A DNA stretch of 5,902 nucleotides. It comes from Chloroflexota bacterium (lineage in GTDB: Bacteria; Chloroflexota; Anaerolineae; DTPP01). Positions 1 to 5,703 of the stretch are shown in pieces. Position numbers and translations under genes: made by a program. A model generated the notes under the pieces. The model saw only the letters and a list, made by a program, of their open reading frames with translations. It ran no database searches and was not told the DNA's origin. Position 1 is the stretch's first letter. Each line of letters opens with the position of its first letter. The stretch spans positions 1-5,902 of the forward strand of contig JAAYZY010000562.1 of the NCBI GenBank assembly GCA_012514615.1, given 5' to 3'.

Positions 1-15
1 CGCAGGGGGTAGGTC

Positions 16-65
16 GGCCAACCCCGCTTCACCATCGCGCCCAGACGTGGTACAATGGGCCAACC
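16..65. repeat. 8-bp direct repeat GGCCAACC flanking the first promoter
   Basis: GGCCAACC occurs at 16-23 and again at 58-65, 42 bp apart (about four helical turns). One copy lies upstream of the -35 box and the other overlaps the expected transcription start. The arrangement would suit an autoregulatory looping or paired-site operator. However, an 8-mer repeated once within about 90 bp of GC-rich sequence can easily arise by chance, so this is recorded only as a weak candidate. Confidence 0.2.
28..56 (+). promoter_or_regulatory. Sigma70-like promoter for the ATPase/winged-helix gene
   Basis: TTCACC (28-33) and TACAAT (51-56) are separated by exactly 17 bp. They match the TTGACA/TATAAT consensus at four of six and five of six positions. 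Transcription would begin near 63, giving a leader of about 30 nt ahead of the GTG start at 92. The promoter position argues against translation starting further upstream. The same TACAATG context recurs at 1497-1503 ahead of the next gene. Confidence 0.6.
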
Positions 66-78
66 GCACAAACCTTGA

Positions 79-86
79 GGGGAGGG
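79..86 (+). promoter_or_regulatory. Ribosome binding site that fixes the GTG start at 92
   Basis: GGGGAGGG lies at 79-86, with the GGAGG core (81-85) six bases before GTG at 92. No comparable site precedes the in-frame GTG at 47, which itself sits between the -35 and -10 boxes and so would not be on the transcript. This site therefore decides the start. Confidence 0.7.
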
Positions 87-91
87 TCACA

Positions 92-1426
92 GTGTTCCGT
101 CGACAGGATGACCTGAAGGTGCTTCTGGCCTGCGAACAGCAGGGCGCCGACTGCTCCATTGTGGGGGTGAGCAACATCGGCAAGTCGGCCCTGCTGCGTA
201 GCGTGGCCGCCTATGCCGAGGCGGTAGGCGCAGAGCCGCTGCCGCTCTTCGTCTACGTAGACTGCAACGGGATGCTGGCGCTGACCGACCAGGGCTTCTA
301 CGAACTGATCTTGCGGGCGGTGATGGAACGGCTGCGCGGGCAGGCTGCAGACCACCTGCTGGCCGGCCTGGAAGCGGCCTACGAGCAGGTGGTGCGTCCC
401 ACCAGCCCCTTTCACGTGGCCTTGGGTTTCAACGAGGCCCTCATGGGCCTGTGCGAATCCGATGGACGCAGCCTGGTGCTGCTCCTGGACGAGTTCGACG
501 AGCCCCTGAGCGGGATGCCCAGCCGAGTTCTCCTGAACCTGCGGGCGCTGAAGGATCGCTACGGTTGCCGTCTGTGCTACGTCACGGCCACCAACCAGCG
601 TCTTTCGGCGATCCGCCGCGACCCCGAGGTGCTGGAGTTCTGCGAGCTTTTCGCCCTGCACACCCGCCACTTGGGCCCCCTGAACCAAGCCGACACCTAC
701 GACTTCGCGCAGGAGTTCGCTGCCCGGGAGAGCGTCACCTTCGACGACAACGACCTGGCCTTCGTGTGGCAGCAGGCCGGCGGGCACCCTGGCCTCACGG
801 AGATCGTCTGCCGCGACCTGGGCCTGCTCACTGGCTTGCCCACACGGGACGCCTCGCAGGACTGGCTCATCCACCGCGAGGTGCGGGCTGGCCTGCTACA
901 GAACGCCGCCGTACGGGCCGAGTGCACCCGCATCTGGAACACCCTCACGCCGATGGAGCACGAGGCGCTGGTGGGCCTGACCGCCCCCGGGCGCACCCCC
1001 GACGAGAAGGAGCTGCGCAGCCTGGTGGAGAAGCACATCCTCTCTGAGGCCGAGGGTGAGCACGCTTTCTTCTGCCAGCTCTTCGCCGACTTCGTGCGGC
1101 GGCAGTACCTGGCCCAGCGGGAGCCGCAAGAAGGCGTGCACGTAGACGTGGAATCGGGCGAGGTATGGGTAGACGGCCACAAAGCGCCCACCCTCACCAA
1201 CCTGGAGTTCCGTCTGCTGCTCCTGCTCTACGGCCAGATGGGCAAGATCTGCGACAAGTTCGGCATCGTGCAGACCGTCTGGGGTACCGACTACTTGGAA
1301 GAGGTGGACGACGCCCGCATCGAGAAGCTCGTCAGCCGGCTGCGGCACAAGCTGGAGCACGACCCGGCCAACCCCAAGTACGTGGTCACGGTGCGCGGCC
1401 GCGGCTACCGCCTTATGTCGGCCTAG
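92..1426 (+). CDS. P-loop ATPase with C-terminal OmpR/PhoB-type winged-helix DNA-binding domain
   Basis: This is a 444-aa cytoplasmic protein, probably an ATP-dependent transcriptional regulator. Residue numbers are from the GTG start at 92. The N-terminal half is a P-loop NTPase of the AAA/STAND type. Walker A is GVSNIGKS (25-32), Walker B is LVLLLDEFDEP with D133/E134, a sensor-1-like strand ends in TATNQ (165-169), and a GGHPG turn typical of the AAA/STAND lid lies at 230-234. A helical linker follows. Residues about 349-443 form a Trans_reg_C-type winged helix, with the LTNLEFRLLLLL helix, a recognition-helix region ending in VSRLRHKLE, and a C-terminal hairpin with VRGRGYRL. There is no receiver domain, so phosphorelay control is unlikely; ATP binding or partner contact is a more probable switch. 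It has its own promoter and ends about 70 bp before the next promoter, which it may control (inference). The family assignment is firm; the ligand and target are unknown. Confidence 0.88.
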   Translation: MFRRQDDLKVLLACEQQGADCSIVGVSNIGKSALLRSVAAYAEAVGAEPLPLFVYVDCNGMLALTDQGFYELILRAVMERLRGQAADHLLAGLEAAYEQVVRPTSPFHVALGFNEALMGLCESDGRSLVLLLDEFDEPLSGMPSRVLLNLRALKDRYGCRLCYVTATNQRLSAIRRDPEVLEFCELFALHTRHLGPLNQADTYDFAQEFAARESVTFDDNDLAFVWQQAGGHPGLTEIVCRDLGLLTGLPTRDASQDWLIHREVRAGLLQNAAVRAECTRIWNTLTPMEHEALVGLTAPGRTPDEKELRSLVEKHILSEAEGEHAFFCQLFADFVRRQYLAQREPQEGVHVDVESGEVWVDGHKAPTLTNLEFRLLLLLYGQMGKICDKFGIVQTVWGTDYLEEVDDARIEKLVSRLRHKLEHDPANPKYVVTVRGRGYRLMSA

Positions 1427-1447
1427 CGCCGCAGCAGCGCACCCGAA

Positions 1448-1476
1448 TGTCAGGATCCTGTCGGGCGAACGTCAAG
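1448..1476 (+). promoter_or_regulatory. Three direct repeats at 11-bp spacing, candidate winged-helix operator
   Basis: TGTCAGG (1448-1454), TGTCGGG (1459-1465) and CGTCAAG (1470-1476) share the pattern yGTCrrG and begin exactly 11 bp apart. OmpR/PhoB-family winged helices bind tandem 7-bp half-sites at 11-bp spacing; the Pho box half-site is CTGTCAT. The gene immediately upstream encodes such a domain, and these repeats end 20 bp before the -10 box at 1497. Binding by that protein is inference. A 10-bp palindrome, CAGGATCCTG (1451-1460), overlaps the first two repeats and offers an alternative reading of the site. Confidence 0.4.
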
Positions 1477-1494
1477 CGGCGTTGCCCCGATCGG

Positions 1495-1502
1495 TGTACA
1501 AT
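1495..1502 (+). promoter_or_regulatory. -10 promoter element for the glycine-zipper/pspA-like pair
   Basis: TGTACAAT (1495-1502) contains the TACAAT hexamer (1497-1502) found in the first promoter, followed here too by G. No good -35 hexamer sits 16-18 bp upstream; the sequence there is AAGCGG. This is what would be expected of an activator-dependent promoter, given the direct repeats ending at 1476. An 8-bp palindrome, CCGATCGG (1487-1494), abuts the element. Transcription would start near 1509, about 30 nt before the ATG at 1540. Confidence 0.5.
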
Positions 1503-1539
1503 GCCATCGTAATCCATCCCAGACCAAGAGGAGATCATC

Positions 1540-1746
1540 ATGGACCAGAAACCCAGCCATCCTCGCAGCAAAGACGCACCGCCAAAGGGCGCCTATCTGG
1601 GGGTGGGCATCGGCATGGGCCTGGCCCTGGGCGCGGCCCTGGGCGTAGCCTTGGACAACATCGGCGTCGGCGTCGCCATCGGCTTGGCCTTGGGCGTGGC
1701 GGTTGGAGCCGCCCTGAGCCGGGGCAAGAACAGCGACCACAAATAG
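1540..1746 (+). CDS. Small glycine-zipper membrane protein
   Basis: This is a 68-aa protein with a charged, proline-containing N-terminus (residues 1-16) and two hydrophobic helices (about 20-38 and 41-59) separated by DN. It ends in a basic/polar tail. Gly and Ala recur every two to four residues (GVGIGMGLALG, GLALGVAVG), the pattern of glycine zippers that pack helices tightly in membranes. The two helices are an internal repeat (see 1597-1719). GAGGAG (1528-1533) precedes the ATG by six bases, and a -10 box lies upstream, so the start is secure. The pspA-like gene begins 60 bp downstream and is probably co-transcribed. It may be an inner-membrane partner or recruitment site for that protein, but this is inference; short glycine-zipper proteins have no single known function. 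Confidence 0.8.
   Translation: MDQKPSHPRSKDAPPKGAYLGVGIGMGLALGAALGVALDNIGVGVAIGLALGVAVGAALSRGKNSDHK
1597..1719 (+). repeat. Internal tandem duplication of the transmembrane helix
   Basis: Residues 20-39 and 41-60 of the 68-aa protein align without gaps at 12 of 20 identical positions (GVG...GLALG.A.G.AL), a period of 21 residues or 63 bp. The substitutions are mostly I/V/A/M/L swaps. This suggests the two-helix hairpin arose by duplication of one glycine-zipper helix, although low-complexity Gly/Ala/Leu composition inflates the identity. Confidence 0.5.
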
Positions 1747-1753
1747 CCGTTGG

Positions 1754-1768
1754 GGCCCGGCAAGGGCC
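1754..1768 (+). other. Small GC stem-loop between the glycine-zipper and pspA-like genes
   Basis: GGCCC (1754-1758) pairs with GGGCC (1764-1768) around a five-base loop GGCAA, directly after the small gene's stop codon. There is no T-run, so it is not a canonical terminator. It could be a transcript-processing or partial-attenuation element setting the ratio of the two products. Short GC stems are common by chance in this base composition. Confidence 0.25.
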
Positions 1769-1806
1769 ACCCGCGCATCCTGATGGATGAAGGAGGCAGA
1801 CGAACC

Positions 1807-2484
1807 ATGGCATCCCTTCTGGAAAAAGCAACGACCCTAGTGAAGGCCAACCTGCACTACCTGGTAGACCAGGCGCTCAAGCAAAACTCCCTGGCGGTCA
1901 TCGACCAGTACGTCCGCCAGGTGGAAGACAGCCTGTCAGACCTGACCGACGCCGCGGCGACCGTGGGCGGCGAAGTGAAGACGCTGCGGCGCAAGACCGA
2001 AGAGTACAAGCTCCGCAGCGAAGAGCTGGACCGCAACATCGACATCTTCCTGCAAGAGGATAAGGAAGAGCTGGCCGCGGCCACCCAGAGCAAGCTAAAC
2101 TCGGTGCAGCGCTCCTACGAGCGCTACCGAGAGCAGCACGAGCGCCAGCAGGTCGAGTACCAGAACCTGCTGGACGCCAAGCTGAAGCTGGAAGCCAAGC
2201 TGGCCACCATCAAGCAAGAGCGGGAAGAGCTGCAGGTGCTGCTGGAGCTGGCCAAGTCCAAAGAGATCACGGTCAAGACCATCCGTTCTCTGGACGACCT
2301 GGTGGGCGCAGGCGACTCGGATGTGGCCCGCGTGGCCGAGTCGATCCGCACCCGGCTGGACAAGGCTTCGGCCAAGGCCGAGATGATGGCCTCGCGGCTG
2401 GACGAGCAGATGGACGAGGTGCTGGAGCGGCGCCAGATCGACGCCCAGCTCTTGGAGCGCAGGCGCAAACTCGGCATTCAGTAG
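1807..2484 (+). CDS. PspA/IM30 family protein
   Basis: This is a 225-aa protein, close to the usual 220-230 aa of PspA/Vipp1 proteins. These are ESCRT-III-like peripheral proteins that polymerise on the inner face of the cytoplasmic membrane and stabilise it under stress. It begins with a short amphipathic segment (SLLEKATTLVKANLHYLVDQ, about 3-22), as expected for helix 0/1. The α1-like stretch AVIDQYVRQVEDSLSDL (about 30-46) corresponds to the family's conserved IR.MIQEMEDTL region. Nearly all the rest is charged α-helix/coiled coil, with a Glu/Lys/Arg-rich core (about 60-160) and a second helical part ending in RRRKLGIQ. The usual EDP-type turn in helix 1 is replaced by ALKQNS, so it is a divergent member. 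AGGAGG (1791-1796) sits 10 bases before the ATG at 1807; upstream in-frame TTG (1750) and ATG (1783) codons precede that site and are less likely. It probably shares the 1497 promoter with the small membrane protein gene. Confidence 0.82.
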   Translation: MASLLEKATTLVKANLHYLVDQALKQNSLAVIDQYVRQVEDSLSDLTDAAATVGGEVKTLRRKTEEYKLRSEELDRNIDIFLQEDKEELAAATQSKLNSVQRSYERYREQHERQQVEYQNLLDAKLKLEAKLATIKQEREELQVLLELAKSKEITVKTIRSLDDLVGAGDSDVARVAESIRTRLDKASAKAEMMASRLDEQMDEVLERRQIDAQLLERRRKLGIQ

Positions 2485-2518
2485 ACCCATCCGGGGGGAT
2501 GCCAGCGGGAGTCGCAGC

Positions 2519-2567
2519 GGGGAGCGACGGACCTCGCCTCGCCTGAGGCGCGGGGCCCCCGCTCCCC
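2519..2567 (+). other. GC-rich two-tier stem-loop in the gap after the pspA-like gene
   Basis: GGGGAGC (2519-2525) is complementary to GCTCCCC (2561-2567). Enclosed between them is a perfect 6-bp hairpin, CGCCTC (2535-2540) with GAGGCG (2545-2550) around the tetraloop GCCT. A competing GTCGC/GCGAC pairing exists at 2511-2515/2524-2528. No T-tract follows, so it is not a standard intrinsic terminator on either reading. It may be a structured boundary, an mRNA 3' end protector or an attenuator. The 159-bp gap (2485-2643) shows no convincing promoter, so the binding-protein genes may depend on read-through from upstream. Confidence 0.4.
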
Positions 2568-2643
2568 CTCTGCCGCGCCCGTACCGCGCCGACGGCCGCA
2601 GGCGCTCACTGTGCTGTCGGACGGGCATCGAGAAAGGACCGCC

Positions 2644-3888
2644 ATGAGAAGAACGCAAGTCATCTTCCTGATCATCGTTGTGCTGGCGCTGGCCATCGTT
2701 GGCGTCTCCCTGATTCTGCGCCAAACCGGCGCGACGCCGCTGGCGCCGGTCAGCGAGGCGGTGGAAGTGCGCATCCTCACCACCCTGCCGGTGGAGCCTT
2801 GGGTGCGGGAAGCCGCCGCGCAGTTCAACGCCGAGAAGCGCCGCCTGGAAGGCAAGGTCATCGAGGTCAAGGTCACCCCCATGGACGGCCTGACGGCCAT
2901 GGGCAAGTACGACCGCGACGAGTTCGGCACCATCGGCGACCGCTCGCCAGACGAGCTGACCGCCGAAGAGCGCGCCCGCCTGGCCGAGTTCCCCACGGTG
3001 TGGATCCCCGACAGCCGCTACCTGCCGGAGCTGGTGAACGCCTCCTACAAAGAGCGGTTGGGTCGAGACGTCTTCTTGGGCGACGGCGAATACCGCGCCC
3101 GCCCCTTGGTGGTCTCGCTCTTTTCCTGGGGCATCTACTCCTCCCGCGCCGACGTGCTGCGCCAGCACTTCGGCAGCGAAGAGATCACCTGGCAGAACAT
3201 CCACGACGCGGCCGTGGCCAAGGGCGGTTGGCCCGAGCTGGGCGGCCAGCCTGAATGGGGCTACTTCAAGCTGGTGGTGCCCAACCCCAACAAGAACGTG
3301 GGCGGCCTCATGGCCATGGTGGCGGCGGCCGGCGAGTACTACGGCAAGACGCGCATCGACGTGAGCGACGTGACCAACCCCGAGTTCCAGGGCTGGCTCA
3401 AGGAGCTCATGGGCGCGGTGACCGACTTTTCCAGCTTGGGCTCCTACACCGTGGAGAACTTGGCCCTCTTCGGCTACTCCATGGGCGACGGCGGCCAACT
3501 CTTGGAGAGCGAGCTGCTGGTGAACATGGCCGGCATCCAAACGCGTTGGCAAGACCCGCTGGAGATCGTCTACCCGCGCTACATCACCTGGTTCGACTTC
3601 CCCTACACCATCTGGATCGGGCCGGAGACCACCGCACTGCAGAAGAACGCCGCCCTGGAGTTCCTTGAGTACCTGCTGTCGCCGGAAGTGCAGAAGAAAG
3701 CCGTGGCCCTGGGCCTGCGCCCGGCCAACACCGAGGTCTCCATCGCCGACCCCGACAGCCTGTTCGTCCGCTGGCAGGATCAGGGCGTCGTCAGCGTGAT
3801 CCCACGCACCACCCGCATGTACCCGCCGGACCGCGAGGTGCTGCTGGCCTTGCTGCGCTGGTTCGACCTGAACGTGGCAGGGCGGTAA
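2644..3888 (+). CDS. Membrane-anchored extracellular solute-binding protein
   Basis: This is a 414-aa protein. Residues 6-25 (VIFLIIVVLALAIVGVSLIL) form a single hydrophobic segment after a basic MRRTQ start. No lipobox cysteine or clear cleavage site follows, so it is probably a signal anchor facing outward. The rest resembles the type 2 periplasmic-binding-protein fold. It has an opening strand VEVRILTTLPVEPWV and helix AAAQFNAEKR, a middle VWIPDSRYLPEL segment, a hinge-like PLVVSLFSWGIYSS, an NPNKNVGGLMAMVAAAGEYYGK region, and a C-terminal AALEFLEYLLSPEVQKKAVALGLRPAN, a recurrent ending of this fold. AGAAAGGA (2631-2638) lies five bases before the ATG; an in-frame GTG at 2611 has no such site. 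It is a paralogue of the SBP part of the next gene and stops about where that protein's VWA domain begins. No permease is adjacent, so a sensory or scaffold role is at least as likely as transport. The ligand is unknown. Confidence 0.8.
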   Translation: MRRTQVIFLIIVVLALAIVGVSLILRQTGATPLAPVSEAVEVRILTTLPVEPWVREAAAQFNAEKRRLEGKVIEVKVTPMDGLTAMGKYDRDEFGTIGDRSPDELTAEERARLAEFPTVWIPDSRYLPELVNASYKERLGRDVFLGDGEYRARPLVVSLFSWGIYSSRADVLRQHFGSEEITWQNIHDAAVAKGGWPELGGQPEWGYFKLVVPNPNKNVGGLMAMVAAAGEYYGKTRIDVSDVTNPEFQGWLKELMGAVTDFSSLGSYTVENLALFGYSMGDGGQLLESELLVNMAGIQTRWQDPLEIVYPRYITWFDFPYTIWIGPETTALQKNAALEFLEYLLSPEVQKKAVALGLRPANTEVSIADPDSLFVRWQDQGVVSVIPRTTRMYPPDREVLLALLRWFDLNVAGR

Positions 3889-3898
3889 GGAGGCGGAG

Positions 3899-5578
3899 AT
3901 GGGCAAGACAGCCGCCAAGAGGTCATCGAGCGCCGTTGTCTTCCTGGTGCTGGGCATCATCGCGCTAGGGTTCGTCTGCACGGCAGGCATCCTCATCTAT
4001 GCCATGCTCCAGGGCGGCGCAGACCGCGCCGCCGAAGCCCCCGCTGACCGGCCGGGCACGTTGTTGGTCGCCTGCAGCCCCGAGAAGAAGGAGCTCTTCG
4101 ACGAGCTCGTGAGCGGTTTCAACCGCCAGGGATTCCGGGGCAGCAGCGGGTCCAAGCTGGAGATCGCCGCCAACTGCCAGGAGGTGGAGAGCATCATCGA
4201 AGCCGCGGTGCAGGGCGAAGTCGATGCCGTCTCGCCAGACTCGTCGATCTGGCTGGCGGAGATCGACCGCCGCTGGCAGGAAGAAGCGGGCGGCGAAGGG
4301 GCGCTGGTGGGGCGCAGTTTCCGCTACGCCGTGAGCCCCGTGGTCATCGCCGCCTGGGAAGACGTGGCCCGCTCGCTGGGCTGGCCCGAGCAGGTCAGTT
4401 GGGAGGCCCTTCTCAACCGCGCCCGCCAAGACCCGGACTTCAAGTGGAGCCACCCCTCCACGGCCACGGCCAGCGGCCTGTTGGCCACCCTGGCCGAGTT
4501 CTACGCCGGCGCTGGCAAGACCCGCAGCCTCACCGCCGAGGATGTGCAGGCCCAGGCCACCTTGGACTACGTGGCGGCCCTGGAGAAGACGGTGCGCTAC
4601 TACGGCGAGGGCGAGCTGGCGGTCATCCAACGGGCCCAGAGGGAAGGCCCCAGCTTCTTGGACGCCTTCGTGGTGCAAGAGCAGCTCGTCATCCAGTTCA
4701 ACCGGCAGCGCAGCGGCGGCCCCAAGCTGGTAGCCATCTACCCGCAAGAAGGCACCCTCTGGGAAGACCACCCCATGGTGCTCATCGAGCACCCCGACCT
4801 CATGGACCTGCAGCGGGAGACGTTCGAGCGCTGGCGGCAGTACCTGCTCTCGGCCGAGACGCAGCGCCTGATCTTGGCCAACGGTTACCGGCCGGCCGAC
4901 CTGACCCTGCCGCTGGGCGACCCCATCACCGCGGCCAACGGCGCCGACCCCGCCCAGCCGCTGACTACGCTGCAGATCCCCGGCAGCGACGTGATCCAAG
5001 TGGTACGGGACGCCTGGTGGTACACCAAGCGCAACACCAACGTCTACCTGGTGGTCGACACCTCCGGCAGCATGCGCGGCGAGAAGATCGCCCGGGTGCA
5101 GGAAGCCCTGGCCACCTTCGTCCAGCAGATCCGCGGCGACCGGGAGCGGGTGGGCATGGTGCTCTTCTCCACCTCGGTCTACAACATCCTGCCGGTGGAG
5201 GAGCTGCAGGGCAACCGCCAGACGCTCCTGGGGGAGATCGACCGCCTGGAGGCCAGCGGCGAGACCGCCCTGCTGGATGGGGTGAACGCAGCCTACGTAC
5301 GCCTGCAGCAGCTCAGCGACCGCGAGCGCATCAACGCCATCGTGGTCATGACCGACGGGCAGGAGAACAACTCCTCCATCCGTGAGCGCGACCTGGTGCG
5401 CAAGATCAGGGCAGGGAACCAGAGCGGCGTGCCGGTGGTGATCTTCTGCATCGCCTACGGTCGGGACGCCGACTACCGGGCGCTGGAGGCCATCACCGAA
5501 GCCAGCGGCGGCCAGGTGCGGGAGGGCACGCCGGAGACGATCCGCAACCTGTACAAGATCCTGTCCACTTACTTCTAG
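3899..5578 (+). CDS. Membrane-anchored substrate-binding protein with C-terminal VWA domain
   Basis: This is a 559-aa protein with a signal anchor and two extracytoplasmic domains. The basic start MGKTAAKR leads into a membrane segment at about 12-37. C27 lies inside that segment without a proper lipobox. Residues about 52-350 are a periplasmic-binding-like domain (GTLLVACSPEKKELFDELV opening, DAVSPDSSIWLAEIDRRW, and RQYLLSAETQRLILANGYRPAD near the end). Residues about 380-556 are a von Willebrand factor A domain with a complete metal-ion-dependent adhesion site: D387-T-S389-G-S391, T456 in GETALLDG, and D486 in MTDGQEN. VWA domains with an intact MIDAS bind partners through a divalent metal. 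AGGAGG (3888-3893) overlaps the stop codon of the preceding gene and lies five bases before the ATG, so the pair is translationally linked. The SBP-VWA architecture is known in bacteria, often near stress or tellurite-type genes. The ligand and the VWA partner are unknown. Confidence 0.87.
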   Translation: MGKTAAKRSSSAVVFLVLGIIALGFVCTAGILIYAMLQGGADRAAEAPADRPGTLLVACSPEKKELFDELVSGFNRQGFRGSSGSKLEIAANCQEVESIIEAAVQGEVDAVSPDSSIWLAEIDRRWQEEAGGEGALVGRSFRYAVSPVVIAAWEDVARSLGWPEQVSWEALLNRARQDPDFKWSHPSTATASGLLATLAEFYAGAGKTRSLTAEDVQAQATLDYVAALEKTVRYYGEGELAVIQRAQREGPSFLDAFVVQEQLVIQFNRQRSGGPKLVAIYPQEGTLWEDHPMVLIEHPDLMDLQRETFERWRQYLLSAETQRLILANGYRPADLTLPLGDPITAANGADPAQPLTTLQIPGSDVIQVVRDAWWYTKRNTNVYLVVDTSGSMRGEKIARVQEALATFVQQIRGDRERVGMVLFSTSVYNILPVEELQGNRQTLLGEIDRLEASGETALLDGVNAAYVRLQQLSDRERINAIVVMTDGQENNSSIRERDLVRKIRAGNQSGVPVVIFCIAYGRDADYRALEAITEASGGQVREGTPETIRNLYKILSTYF

Positions 5579-5650
5579 GCCGGGGATTGTCGCCAAGGTT
5601 GGAGAGCGCCTCACAGACACAGCGAGGCAGCCAAAGACGGGAAGACTCAG

Positions 5651-5666
5651 CCTCAAGGCTCTGAGG
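5651..5666 (+). other. Stem-loop in the 125-bp gap before the last gene
   Basis: CCTCA (5651-5655) pairs with TGAGG (5662-5666) around a six-base loop. An alternative bulged fold pairs GACTCAGCC (5644-5652) with GGCT...GAGGTC (5657-5668). No T-run follows and no convincing -35/-10 pair is visible in 5579-5703. The gap could be an untranslated leader with structure, or simply a spacer in the operon. Confidence 0.25.
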
Positions 5667-5703
5667 TCTCGGCGCCTCTGTGGTGCTCTCTTGGGAGGGA
5701 ACC

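Noticed and set aside
47..91. Longer N-terminus for the ATPase/winged-helix protein, from GTG at 47
   Set aside because: The codon lies between the proposed -35 and -10 boxes and has no ribosome binding site. The GTG at 92 has GGAGG six bases upstream.
29..874. 281-aa open frame on the minus strand over the regulator gene
   Set aside because: It is antisense to the ATPase domain with Walker A and B motifs, has no domain of its own and spans the + strand promoter.
2611..2643. Earlier GTG start for the 414-aa solute-binding protein
   Set aside because: It would place a polar MLSDGHRERTA stretch before the signal anchor and lacks a ribosome binding site. The ATG at 2644 has AGAAAGGA five bases upstream and gives a normal basic-then-hydrophobic N-terminus.
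3965..3995. Lipoprotein lipobox around C27 of the SBP-VWA protein
   Set aside because: The residues before the cysteine (GFV) do not fit the lipobox pattern, and the hydrophobic stretch continues about ten residues past it, so a membrane anchor is the better reading.
2095..3996. 633-aa open frame on the minus strand
   Set aside because: It runs antisense across the pspA-like gene, the intergenic gap and the solute-binding protein gene. Its His/Gly/Val/Leu/Gln-rich, low-complexity product is typical of the shadow frame of GC-rich coding DNA. The + strand frames carry recognisable domains and ribosome binding sites.
3965..5656. 563-aa open frame on the minus strand
   Set aside because: It is the complement of the SBP-VWA gene, with a repetitive composition (many HVV, GDG and LLH-type stretches) and no recognisable domain. 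The + strand frame has an intact MIDAS and a membrane anchor.
5579..5703. Intrinsic terminator or promoter between the SBP-VWA gene and the last gene
   Set aside because: Stem-loops can be drawn, but none is followed by a T-run, and no -35/-10 pair with acceptable spacing was found.
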